Assembly (NCBI GenBank): GCA_009926815.1
Contig: RFOC01000054.1
Coordinates: forward strand, 1-10,632
DNA length: 10,632 bases
Direction: 5' to 3'
Source: Planctomycetota bacterium
GTDB lineage: Bacteria; Planctomycetota; Phycisphaerae; Phycisphaerales; SM1A02
Shown here: one piece after another, positions 1-8,285 of the stretch
Layout of the letters: every line of letters starts with the position of its first letter
Numbering within the stretch: the first letter of the stretch is position 1
Notes under the pieces: model-generated
Database searches by the model: none
Told to the model about the DNA's origin: nothing
What the model saw: the letters and a program-made list of their open reading frames with translations, nothing else
Program-made: the position numbers and the translations under genes

Positions 1-1781
<1,781 letters not shown>

Positions 1782-1787
1782 GGGGTT

Positions 1788-1791
1788 CTCC
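1788..1791 (-). promoter_or_regulatory. Shine-Dalgarno for aspS
   Basis: On the minus strand GGAG lies 6 bases before the ATG at 1781, which supports this start codon. Confidence 0.6.
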
Positions 1792-1802
1792 GAAGGGGGC
1801 GG

Positions 1803-1810
1803 ATGGTAGC
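1803..1810 (-). promoter_or_regulatory. Candidate -10 element GCTACCAT for aspS
   Basis: The minus strand reads GCTACCAT, containing a TANNNT hexamer (TACCAT), ending 21 bases before the aspS start. The same octamer type occurs before lpxB, the acidic protein gene and the nucleosidase gene. No convincing -35 hexamer is visible. Assignment as a promoter is inference from recurrence and position. Confidence 0.4.
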
Positions 1811-1840
1811 GGCAGGGCCCCTTCGGGCCGCTCGGCTACC
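1805..1840. repeat. Imperfect inverted repeat in the aspS-lpxB divergent gap
   Basis: Outer arms GGTAGC (1805-1810) and GCTACC (1835-1840) are perfect complements. Inside them lies a second stem, GGCCC (1816-1820) and GGGCC (1825-1829), around a CTTC loop. The outer arms coincide with the two divergent candidate -10 boxes, so much of the dyad may simply reflect back-to-back promoters. It could also be an operator shared by aspS and lpxB. Confidence 0.4.
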
Positions 1841-1842
1841 TT
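1835..1842 (+). promoter_or_regulatory. Candidate -10 element GCTACCTT for lpxB
   Basis: GCTACCTT contains the TANNNT hexamer TACCTT, which ends 7 bases before the lpxB ATG at 1850. A transcript starting about 7 bases downstream would begin at or next to the A of the start codon, giving a leaderless mRNA. This agrees with the lack of a Shine-Dalgarno before lpxB. No clear -35 is seen. Confidence 0.4.
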
Positions 1843-1849
1843 CCGCCGC

Positions 1850-3040
1850 ATGGAGCCAGCCAGGGACGGCGACTTCCGCGAACTCAGGGGCACCGTGCTC
1901 TTCACGGCGTTCGAGCCCTCGGGCGACGCGCACGCGGCACCCGTGGTGGAGGCCATCCGCCGCATGGCGCCCGAGGTGGCGGTGGTGGCGTGGGGCGGTC
2001 CGAAACTGCAGGCGGCCGGGGCCCGCGTGATCGAGCGGAGCGCCGACGACGGGGCCATGGGGCTCTCGGCGATCTCGCGGGTCGGGGCGGTGCGGCGTCA
2101 TGCCGCCGCCATCGAGCAGTGGAGCCGCGCGCACAAGGTGCATGTGCACGTGCCGGTGGATTCGCCCGCGGCCAACTTCCCGGTGGCGAAGCGGTTGCGG
2201 CGTCGCGGCGTGCGCGTCTGCCACCTGGTGGCACCGCAGCTCTGGGCTTGGGGGCCGTGGCGGCTGGGCAAGTTGCGTCGGTGCACCGATGGCGTGCTCT
2301 GCCTGCTTCCCTTCGAGGAGGCCTGGTTCCGTGCCCGCGGCGTTCCGGCGAGGTTCATCGGTCACCCGGTCATCAATCGCCCGCTCGACGCCGCCGCGGT
2401 GCAGGCGAAGGCCGCGACCCTTCCGCCGGGTTCGCCGCGACTGCTGCTGCTGCCCGGGAGCCGCTCGAGCGAGGTGCGCCGCAACCTGCCACTCCTGCTT
2501 CGATCCCTCGCCGAACTGCAGTCGCGTCGCCGTGGCCTGCTCGCGCTGATGGTGGCGGCCAATCAGGAACTGCTGGAGATGATCCGTGGCATGCTGGGCG
2601 GGTCGGTGCCCTCCGGCCTGCATCTGGTCACGGGTGACCTCGATGCCGCCATCGCGTGGAGCGACCTGGCGCTCTGCGTGAGCGGCACGGTCAGCCTGGA
2701 CCTGACGCGCCACGCCAAGCCCATGGTGGGCGTCTACAAGGTCTCGCTGCTCTCCTGGCTGGGGTCGAAGGTGCTGCTCACCACGCCGAACCGGCTGCTG
2801 CCCAACATCCTGGCGGGGTCGCGCATCGTGCCCGAGTTCGTGCCGCACGCCGGTGGCGCCGAGCCGGTGTTCGAGGCGGCCGACGAGCTGCTGTCGGATC
2901 AGGCCCGGATGAAGGCGGCCCAGGCGGCCCTGAGGCGCGTGCTGCAGCCGTACCAGGGGCATCGGCCCGACGAGGAGGCCGCGGTCGCGATCCTGCGGCT
3001 GATGTCGGGGCTGAATCCCGTGGCTTCGTCCCAGCCCTGA
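1850..3040 (+). CDS. lpxB: Lipid-A-disaccharide synthase LpxB
   Basis: GT-B glycosyltransferase (family GT19) that joins UDP-2,3-diacylglucosamine and lipid X to form the lipid A disaccharide at the inner membrane. The 396 residues match the usual length (382 in E. coli) apart from a short N-terminal extension. Family marks seen: EPSGDAHAA (22-30) in place of the usual EASGDxLGA; AMGL (69-72); VDSPAANF (103-110), matching the IDAPDFN region; PQLWAW (129-134); LPFEEAWF (153-160); FIGHP (169-173); LLLLPGSRSSEV (198-209), the GSRxxEV nucleotide-binding turn; SGTVSLDL (278-285); and LPNILAG (317-323). The SGTATLE motif ends in Asp here rather than Glu. No Shine-Dalgarno precedes the ATG; a candidate -10 box ends 7 bases upstream. 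No other lpx gene is in the window. Identification is confident from the combined motifs. Confidence 0.93.
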   Translation: MEPARDGDFRELRGTVLFTAFEPSGDAHAAPVVEAIRRMAPEVAVVAWGGPKLQAAGARVIERSADDGAMGLSAISRVGAVRRHAAAIEQWSRAHKVHVHVPVDSPAANFPVAKRLRRRGVRVCHLVAPQLWAWGPWRLGKLRRCTDGVLCLLPFEEAWFRARGVPARFIGHPVINRPLDAAAVQAKAATLPPGSPRLLLLPGSRSSEVRRNLPLLLRSLAELQSRRRGLLALMVAANQELLEMIRGMLGGSVPSGLHLVTGDLDAAIAWSDLALCVSGTVSLDLTRHAKPMVGVYKVSLLSWLGSKVLLTTPNRLLPNILAGSRIVPEFVPHAGGAEPVFEAADELLSDQARMKAAQAALRRVLQPYQGHRPDEEAAVAILRLMSGLNPVASSQP

Positions 3041-3048
3041 GCCGCGGC

Positions 3049-3074
3049 GGGCCGACCTCGGGCGTCGGAAGCCC
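3049..3074 (+). terminator. Hairpin between lpxB and livJ (terminator or operator dyad)
   Basis: CCGAC (3052-3056) and GTCGG (3064-3068) form a perfect 5-base dyad with a 7-base loop. Using GGGC (3049-3052) with GCCC (3071-3074) instead extends the stem with a GAA bulge. It starts 8 bases after the lpxB stop and has no T-tract. It overlaps where the -35 and spacer of the livJ promoter would lie, so a regulator-binding site is as likely as termination. Confidence 0.3.
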
Positions 3075-3081
3075 CTATATT
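3074..3081 (+). promoter_or_regulatory. Candidate -10 element CCTATATT for the liv operon
   Basis: TATATT at 3076-3081 is a good -10 hexamer and stands out as AT-rich in this GC-rich sequence. It ends 49 bases before the livJ start. About 18 bases upstream lies only CCGACC, a poor -35. It shares the SCTANNNT shape with the other candidate -10 boxes in the window. Confidence 0.5.
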
Positions 3082-3130
3082 CGCCGCACGGCAAGGGCTC
3101 CTCCGGCCCGATCCGCACCACAGGACCACC

Positions 3131-4318
3131 ATGAAGAACCGAACGCTCCCGCTGCTGGCCTCGCTCGCACTGGCCTCCGTGGCCCTCGCCCAGACGGGCA
3201 CGCTGAAGATCGTCAGCAGCCTGCCCCGCACGGGCAGCGCGAACGCCCAGACCACGAGCATGGTGAACGGCATCAAGATGGCCATCGACGAGGTGGGCGG
3301 ACAGATCGATGGCATGAAGATCGAGTACGAGGACATGGATGACGCCAGCCCGCAGCGGGGCAACTGGGATCCAGCCGTGGAGGCCCAGAACGCCAACCGG
3401 GCGGTGCGTGACGAGAGCGTGATCGGGTACATCGGCACCTACAACTCTGGCGCGAGCAAGATCAGCATGCCCATCCTCAACAAGGCGGGGCTGGTCATGA
3501 TCAGTCCGGGGAACACCTATCCCGGGCTGACCAAGCCGGGCATGGGAGAGGCGAACGAACCGCGCATCTACCGCCCCAGCGGCAAGATCAACTACTTCCG
3601 CGTGGTGCCCACCGACGACCTGCAGGGCCGGGTCGCGGCCGAGTGGGCCAAGGAGCTCGGCTGCACCTCCGTCTACCTGCTCGATGACCGCGAGCTGTAC
3701 GGCAAGGGCATCGCCGACGTGTTCGAGAAGCGGGCGAAGGAGCTGGGGCTCAGGGTGCTGGGCCGCGAGGGCATCGATCCCAAGGCGAGCAACTACAAGG
3801 CGCTCGCGAACAAGATCAAGGCGTCCGGCGCCGACCTGGTCTACTACGGCGGCACCACGCAGACCAATGCCGGGCAGATCGCGAAGGATCTCCGTTCCGC
3901 GGGCGTGACCTCGAAGTACATGGTGCCCGACGGATGCTTCGAGGAGGCCTTCATCCTGGCCGCGGGTGCCGAGAACCTGGAGGGGCGCACGTTCATCACC
4001 TTCGGTGGCCTGCCCGCCAACCAGCTCCAGGGGCGCGGCGCGAAGTTCCGCGAGGCCTACATCGCCCGATACCGCGTGGAGCCCGAGGCGTATGCGCTCT
4101 ACGGCTACGAGGCGGGGCGGGTGCTCCTGGACGCGGTGAAGCGGGCGAAGGCCAAGACCCGCGAGGGCGTGCTCGAGGCGGTTCGATCCACCCGGGACTT
4201 CGAGGGTGCGCTGGGCACGTGGAGTTTCGACGAGAACGGCGACACCACCAGCCGGATCATGAGCGGGCAGTCGGTCGAGGGCGGCAAGTTCAAGTTCGTC
4301 AAGGTCCTGGGGCAGTGA
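3131..4318 (+). CDS. livJ: Branched-chain-amino-acid-type ABC transporter substrate-binding protein (LivJ-like)
   Basis: Exported type I periplasmic binding protein that would deliver ligand to the LivHM channel. The 395 residues begin with a signal peptide: basic MKNR, hydrophobic core about 5-20, and an AxA-type signal peptidase I site after VALA (20/21). There is no lipobox cysteine, so it should be soluble in the periplasm. The mature protein starts with TLKIVSSLPRTGS (24-36), the first strand of the receptor fold; YIGTYNSGASKISMPIL (100-116) and MISPGNTYPGLT (123-134) line the family's ligand cleft; FRVVPTDDLQG (156-166) and YLLDDRELYGKG (182-193) are typical of the second lobe. A weak AGGA lies 5 bases before the ATG. 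It is first in the operon, 20 bases before livH. Ligand class (branched-chain amino acids, other amino acids, urea or amides) cannot be fixed from sequence. Confidence 0.93.
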   Translation: MKNRTLPLLASLALASVALAQTGTLKIVSSLPRTGSANAQTTSMVNGIKMAIDEVGGQIDGMKIEYEDMDDASPQRGNWDPAVEAQNANRAVRDESVIGYIGTYNSGASKISMPILNKAGLVMISPGNTYPGLTKPGMGEANEPRIYRPSGKINYFRVVPTDDLQGRVAAEWAKELGCTSVYLLDDRELYGKGIADVFEKRAKELGLRVLGREGIDPKASNYKALANKIKASGADLVYYGGTTQTNAGQIAKDLRSAGVTSKYMVPDGCFEEAFILAAGAENLEGRTFITFGGLPANQLQGRGAKFREAYIARYRVEPEAYALYGYEAGRVLLDAVKRAKAKTREGVLEAVRSTRDFEGALGTWSFDENGDTTSRIMSGQSVEGGKFKFVKVLGQ

Positions 4319-4338
4319 GGCTGGCCGCAGGCTGAACC

Positions 4339-5493
4339 GTGCACGCGATCGCACACCTGGCCACCCTGACGCCGTTGGCCGTGGCCGCGGCGCTTCAGGC
4401 CGAACCGGCGACCGCCGAGGCGGCCAGCGGTGTGCTGGGACAGCAGATCGTCACGGGGCTCTCCAACGGCATGATCATCGCGTTGATCGCCATCGGATAC
4501 ACGATGGTGTACGGGATCATCGAGCTCATCAACTTCGCGCACGGCGACCTCTGCACGCTCGGCGCGTTCTTCGCCCTGATGCTCGTGGGTGCCCTGGGCA
4601 TGGAGGCCTGGTCCGGCGTCGCGGGCATGGCTGGGGTGGTGCTCCTGCTCGCGGGCGCGGCGGCCTTCTGCGCCCTCTTCAACTGGTCGATCGACCGAGT
4701 GGTGTACCGGCCGCTCCGCTCGGCGCCCAAGCTCACGTTGCTGGTCAGCGCCATCGGCTGCAGCTTCGTGCTGGTGAACCTGGCCCTGTTCTGGGGCGGC
4801 CTGCCCATGGAGGTGTTCGGTGGCGGCGTGGCGGCCGCGGCACCGAAGGATTTCCCGGCGATGGTGCCTGACAGCAGCCTGCTGCCCGACGCCTGGGACA
4901 GCTGGGTTTCCGCGGAGGCGTTTCTGCGGTCCAGCCCGTCCTGGAACGATCCGTCGGTCTGGTGGCTCACCTGGGCGCCTCGGGTCGCCCTTGCGGTGCT
5001 CGTGAAGTCGCGGGAACTGAACTTCACCACCAGCGACCTGCTGGTCTGGTGCGTCACGCTGCCCCTGATGGTCGCGCTGACCGGGCTTGTCCGATGCACG
5101 CGTCTGGGCAAGGCCATGCGGGCGGTGGCGCAGAATCCCACCGCCGCCTCGCTCATGGGCATCGACGTGGATCGCGTGATCGGCGCGGCGTTCCTGATCG
5201 GTGGTGCGCTCGGCGGTTTCGCGAGCGTGATCTATGCGCTCTACAACAACACGATCAGTTTCCAGATGGGCTACCGCACGGGCATGGACGCCTTCACCGC
5301 GGCCGTGCTCGGAGGGATCGGCAGCATGCCGGGCGCGGTGGTGGGTGGACTGCTCATCGGCGTGGCTCGCGCGATCAGTGACGGCTACATCGAGGCGCGA
5401 TGGACCAACTCGGTGGTGTTCGCCATCCTGATCGCCACGCTCGTGTTCCGTCCCAGCGGCCTGCTGGGGGCGAAGCTGAGGGACAAGGTGTGA
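4339..5493 (+). CDS. livH: HAAT-family ABC permease LivH, with enlarged loop
   Basis: Integral membrane permease, one half of the importer channel, paired with LivM. Core signatures: GLSNGMIIALIAIGYTMVYGIIELINFAHGD (start of the fold, 40-70, written here as one region), VVYRPLRSAPKL (121-132), the cytoplasmic coupling loop TRLGKAMRAVAQNP (254-267) with MGIDVDRVI (273-281), and the C-terminal AVLGGIGSMPGAVVGG (322-337). At 384 residues it exceeds E. coli LivH (308). The excess is an N-terminal stretch with a signal-like hydrophobic run (about 7-20) and a long loop (about 152-230) rich in Trp, Pro and acidic residues. The assigned start is GTG 4339, 20 bases after the livJ stop, without a strong Shine-Dalgarno. 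In-frame alternatives are GTG 4381 and GTG 4432; the latter would give a classical short N-terminus. The end overlaps livM by 4 bases. Confidence 0.94.
   Translation: MHAIAHLATLTPLAVAAALQAEPATAEAASGVLGQQIVTGLSNGMIIALIAIGYTMVYGIIELINFAHGDLCTLGAFFALMLVGALGMEAWSGVAGMAGVVLLLAGAAAFCALFNWSIDRVVYRPLRSAPKLTLLVSAIGCSFVLVNLALFWGGLPMEVFGGGVAAAAPKDFPAMVPDSSLLPDAWDSWVSAEAFLRSSPSWNDPSVWWLTWAPRVALAVLVKSRELNFTTSDLLVWCVTLPLMVALTGLVRCTRLGKAMRAVAQNPTAASLMGIDVDRVIGAAFLIGGALGGFASVIYALYNNTISFQMGYRTGMDAFTAAVLGGIGSMPGAVVGGLLIGVARAISDGYIEARWTNSVVFAILIATLVFRPSGLLGAKLRDKV
5478..5482 (+). promoter_or_regulatory. Shine-Dalgarno for livM
   Basis: GAGGG ends 7 bases before the GTG at 5490. Together with the GTGA stop/start overlap it fixes this as the livM start rather than an in-frame ATG at 5400 deep inside livH. 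Confidence 0.65.
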
Positions 5494-6512
5494 TTCGCGG
5501 CAGGTCCCTCTCGCCCTCGTGGATCCTGCTCGGCGGCGCGGTGCTGCTGGGGCTGCTGGACAGGCCGCTGGGCCTGGGCCTGGTGGATCCCATGCGCGGC
5601 GTGCTGGTGTTCGCGCTGCTGGGCCTGGGCCTGAACGTGGTCACCGGTTTCACGGGTCTCCTGCACCTGGGCATGGCGGCCTTCATGGCGATCGGGGCCT
5701 ACGCCTTCGCCATCGGGACCTGCGACATCTACCCCTTCCAGCTCGGGTTCTGGCCGGCGATGGTGCTCACGGTGGTGGTGGGCGCCGTGGCCGGGTTCCT
5801 GCTCGGTGCGCCCACGCTGGGGCTGCGGGGCGACTACCTGGCCATCGTCACGCTCGGCTTCGGCGAGATCGTCCAGGACGTCATGAAGAACATGGACGCG
5901 ATCACCAAGGGCACCCAGGGCATCAATCCGCTGCCGCCGCCGGTGCTGCCCGGCGTGGGCGAACTGGGAAGCGAGGAGGGGCCCTGGTACTGGCTCTTCC
6001 TGGGCCTGCTTGTGCTCGCGGTGATGGCGTGCCGAAACCTCGAGCGCAGCCGGACGGGCCGGGCGTGGCTGGCCGTTCGGGAGGACGAGCTGGCCGCCAG
6101 CTGCATGGGGATCGCCCCCATTCCCGCAAAGATGTACGCGTTCGCCACCGGGGCGGCCCTCGCCGCGATGGCGGGGGGTCTGTGGGCCAGTCTGTACGCC
6201 AGCACCGGTGAGCCGGGGAACTACGACTTCCAGGTGAGCATCCTGGCCCTGTGCATCGTGATCGTGGGCGGCATGGGATCGATCGATGGCGTGCTGGTGG
6301 GTTCGCTGGCCATGATCGGTGTGGCCAACATCGCGTTGCCCAAGCTGGCCGCCTGGCTGCAGGCCAGGGGCGTGGTCGATCCGAGCAACGTGCTGGGCAG
6401 CCCGAACAACTGGAAGTATCTCGTGTTCGGCGTGGTGCTCATGGTGATGATGCGGGTGCGGCCCGAGGGCCTGCTCCCGGCCCGTCTTGGCCGGGTGGGA
6501 GGCGGGCGGTGA
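5490..6512 (+). CDS. livM: HAAT-family ABC permease LivM
   Basis: Second membrane subunit of the importer channel, 340 residues, a normal size for bacterial LivM. The first hydrophobic segment is at about 11-23. The family core follows: LGLGLNVVTGFTGLLHLGMAAF (44-65) and GAYAF (69-73), then PTLGLRGDYLAIVTLGFGEI (108-127). The cytoplasmic coupling loop is RTGRAWLAVREDELAASCMGI (188-208), close to the family's RxGRxxxAIREDExAAxxMGI. C-terminal IVIVGGMGSIDG (256-267) and RPEGLLP (324-330) are also typical. The start is GTG 5490, which overlaps the livH TGA stop (GTGA) and has GAGGG 7 bases upstream, so translation is probably coupled to livH. Its own TGA stop shares one base with the livG ATG (TGATG). 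Several hydrophobic segments span the length; no unusual insertion is seen, unlike in LivH and LivG. Confidence 0.96.
   Translation: MIRGRSLSPSWILLGGAVLLGLLDRPLGLGLVDPMRGVLVFALLGLGLNVVTGFTGLLHLGMAAFMAIGAYAFAIGTCDIYPFQLGFWPAMVLTVVVGAVAGFLLGAPTLGLRGDYLAIVTLGFGEIVQDVMKNMDAITKGTQGINPLPPPVLPGVGELGSEEGPWYWLFLGLLVLAVMACRNLERSRTGRAWLAVREDELAASCMGIAPIPAKMYAFATGAALAAMAGGLWASLYASTGEPGNYDFQVSILALCIVIVGGMGSIDGVLVGSLAMIGVANIALPKLAAWLQARGVVDPSNVLGSPNNWKYLVFGVVLMVMMRVRPEGLLPARLGRVGGGR
6497..6502 (+). promoter_or_regulatory. Shine-Dalgarno for livG
   Basis: GGGAGG lies inside the 3' end of livM, 9 bases before the livG ATG at 6512, which supports that start. Confidence 0.6.
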
Positions 6513-7549
6513 TGGCGCCCATCCTCGAGGTGGATCGCGTCACCATGCGGTTCGGGGGCCTGGTGGCCAACGAGGACGTCTCCTTCCGCGTGGAGCCGGG
6601 ACAGGTGTACGCGGTCATCGGCCCGAACGGCGCGGGCAAGACCACGCTGTTCAACGCGATCACCGGCGTCTACCAGCCCAGCGCGGGCGAGGTGCGTTTC
6701 GAGGGCTCCGTCATCCGCAAGCGCGTGGGGCCCAGGCTGGCGCTGCGGGTGCTGGGCACCGCGGTCGTGTCGGCCATCGCGTCATCGCTGGCGGTGAACA
6801 TCCTGTCGCTCTGGAAGGCCGTGGTGGTCGCGAACTACGCCTACGGCGAGCCCTTCGCATGGGGCAAGGCCCTGTCCTGCGCCGGCCCGGTGCTTCGCGA
6901 GGCGGGCGCGGCATGGACATGGCTGCCCGCGCTGATCGGCGCCCTGGTGGGTGGGGGGGCGGCCTTCGTCCTGTGGCTGCGCCGGCGGCGCACGCCCGAC
7001 GTGGTGCAGCGAGCGGGCATTGCAAGGACCTTCCAGAACATCCGACTGTTCGGCGAGTTGAGCGTGCTCGAGAACGTGCTGGTGGGCATGCACGCGCGGC
7101 TTCGGACCGGCTTCCTGGAGAACCTGCTGCGGCTGCCATCCTTCTTCGGCGAGCGTCATCGCAGCCGCGACCGGGCGATGGAGCTGCTTCGCTTCGTGGG
7201 GCTGGAATCCCGGGCCCCCGATGCCGCCCGCAACCTGCCCTACGGCCTGCAGCGGAGGCTGGAGATCGCCCGCGCGCTGGCCAGTTCGCCCCGGCTGCTG
7301 CTGCTGGACGAACCGGCCGCGGGCATGAATCCGACCGAGACCGTGGCGCTCACGGGACTCATCCGACAGATCCGCGAGCGCGGCGTGACGGTGCTGCTGA
7401 TCGAGCATCACATGCGGGTGGTCATGGGCGTCAGCGACCGGATCTGCGTGCTCAACTTCGGCAAGCGCATCGCCGAAGGCACGCCCGAGCAGATCCGCAG
7501 CGATCCCGCGTGCATCGAGGCGTATCTGGGCAAGGAGGAACTCGGGTGA
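6512..7549 (+). CDS. livG: ABC transporter ATPase LivG with inserted transmembrane hairpin
   Basis: One of two ATPases that power the importer. ABC marks in order: Walker A GPNGAGKT (37-44), Q-loop TFQNIRLF (173-180, Q175), signature NLPYGLQRR (241-249, the LivG variant of LSGGQ), Walker B LLLLDEP (262-268), and H-switch in LIEHHM (296-301, H299). All catalytic elements are intact, so the protein should be active. LivG is normally about 255 residues; this one has 345. The excess lies in one place: after VRFEG (61-65) and before QRAGIARTFQ (166-175), where about 98 residues replace a short DITGLPPH-type linker. The insert has two hydrophobic segments (about 80-101 and 135-156), a flanking RRRR (157-160) and Arg residues before the first segment, consistent with a membrane hairpin whose two ends are cytoplasmic. 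Start ATG 6512 overlaps the livM stop. The reading frame stays open, with GC-rich coding character, through the insert. Confidence 0.95.
   Translation: MAPILEVDRVTMRFGGLVANEDVSFRVEPGQVYAVIGPNGAGKTTLFNAITGVYQPSAGEVRFEGSVIRKRVGPRLALRVLGTAVVSAIASSLAVNILSLWKAVVVANYAYGEPFAWGKALSCAGPVLREAGAAWTWLPALIGALVGGGAAFVLWLRRRRTPDVVQRAGIARTFQNIRLFGELSVLENVLVGMHARLRTGFLENLLRLPSFFGERHRSRDRAMELLRFVGLESRAPDAARNLPYGLQRRLEIARALASSPRLLLLDEPAAGMNPTETVALTGLIRQIRERGVTVLLIEHHMRVVMGVSDRICVLNFGKRIAEGTPEQIRSDPACIEAYLGKEELG
6707..7000 (+). other. Two-helix membrane insertion within LivG ATPase domain
   Basis: Codes residues about 66-163 of LivG. First hydrophobic segment: GTAVVSAIASSLAVNILSLW (82-101). Second: WTWLPALIGALVGGGAAFVLW (135-155, given as a region; key features are its Trp ends and GALVGGGAA core). 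Between them is a 33-residue linker with aromatic residues (NYAYGEPFAWGK, 108-119). Basic residues sit outside both helices (R69, K70, R71, R75, R79; R157-R160), which by the positive-inside rule puts both ends in the cytoplasm and the linker in the periplasm. I know of no such segment in the standard LivG fold. Confidence 0.8.
7532..7538 (+). promoter_or_regulatory. Strong Shine-Dalgarno for livF
   Basis: AAGGAGG, 7 bases before the GTG at 7546, the best Shine-Dalgarno in the window. It fixes the livF start within the livG 3' end. Confidence 0.8.
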
Positions 7550-8265
7550 GCGCCGAGCCGCTGCTGAGGGTGCATGGGCTCTGTGCCGGCTATGGCCCGG
7601 TGGACGTGCTGCATGACGTCGCGCTGGAGGTCCGTCAGGGCGAGATCGTGAGCCTGATCGGCGCGAACGGTGCCGGCAAGAGCAGCACGCTGCGCTGCAT
7701 TTCCCGGATCCTGGCCGCACGTTCCGGCTCGCTGCGCTTCGCGGGTCGCGATCTGCTGGCCATGCCCGCGCATGACGTGGTCGCCGCGGGCCTGGCGCAT
7801 GTGCCCGAGGGTCGCCGCATCTTCCCGCGGCTGACCGTGCTCGAGAACCTGGAGATGGGGGCCTATCGCCGTGGCGATGCCGCCGCCATCGCGAGGGATC
7901 TTCACCACGTTCGAGAACTCTTCCCGATCCTCCGCGACCGCGAGCGGCAGCAGGGCGGCACGCTCTCGGGAGGCGAGCAGCAGATGCTGGCGATCGGCCG
8001 CGCCATGATGAGCGAGCCCAGGCTGCTGATGATGGACGAGCCCAGCATGGGCATCGCCCCGATCCTCGTGACCCGCATCTTCGATGCCGTGAAGCGGCTC
8101 CGGGACCAGGGGATGACGATCCTGCTGGTCGAGCAGAACGCCCGCGCTGCGCTTCGCCTCTCCGACCGGGCCTACGTGATGGAGACCGGCCGCATCACGC
8201 TGTCGGGCACCGGGGCGGAGCTGCTGCAGGACCGTCGCGTGCAGGAGGCCTATCTGGGGGACTGA
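7546..8265 (+). CDS. livF: ABC transporter ATPase LivF
   Basis: Second ATPase of the importer, expected to pair with LivG. It has 239 residues, the normal LivF length (237 in E. coli), with no insertion. Seen: Walker A GANGAGKS (39-46, Ser where Thr is usual), the LivF-specific Q-loop region HVPEGRRIFPRLTVLENL (85-102), signature LSGGEQQ (140-146), Walker B LLMMDEPSMG (160-169), and LLVEQNA (193-199), where the H-switch position is Gln, as is usual for LivF. The GTG start overlaps the livG stop by 4 bases (GTGA) and has a perfect AAGGAGG 7 bases upstream, so coupled and efficient translation is likely. The gene ends the liv operon; a 7-base-pair hairpin follows 2 bases after the stop. Identification is confident. 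Confidence 0.98.
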   Translation: MSAEPLLRVHGLCAGYGPVDVLHDVALEVRQGEIVSLIGANGAGKSSTLRCISRILAARSGSLRFAGRDLLAMPAHDVVAAGLAHVPEGRRIFPRLTVLENLEMGAYRRGDAAAIARDLHHVRELFPILRDRERQQGGTLSGGEQQMLAIGRAMMSEPRLLMMDEPSMGIAPILVTRIFDAVKRLRDQGMTILLVEQNARAALRLSDRAYVMETGRITLSGTGAELLQDRRVQEAYLGD

Positions 8266-8267
8266 CC

Positions 8268-8285
8268 TCGGGCCCACCGGCCCGA
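8268..8285 (+). terminator. Hairpin after livF (terminator-like, no T-tract)
   Basis: TCGGGCC (8268-8274) and GGCCCGA (8279-8285) are perfect complements around a CACC loop, directly after the livF stop. No T run follows, so it is either a non-canonical terminator or a 3' stabilising structure. The flanks resemble the hairpin after lpxB (CCTCGGGC ... GAAGCCCCT in both). Confidence 0.5.

Noticed and set aside
5400..5489. ATG at 5400 as the livM start
   Set aside because: It would overlap livH by about 90 bases and add a non-conserved polar stretch; GTG 5490 has a Shine-Dalgarno and the GTGA overlap.
6707..7000. LivG insertion as an intein, a frameshift artefact or a separate gene
   Set aside because: It lacks intein splice motifs, stays in one frame with intact LivG sequence on both sides, and has its own coherent two-helix pattern.
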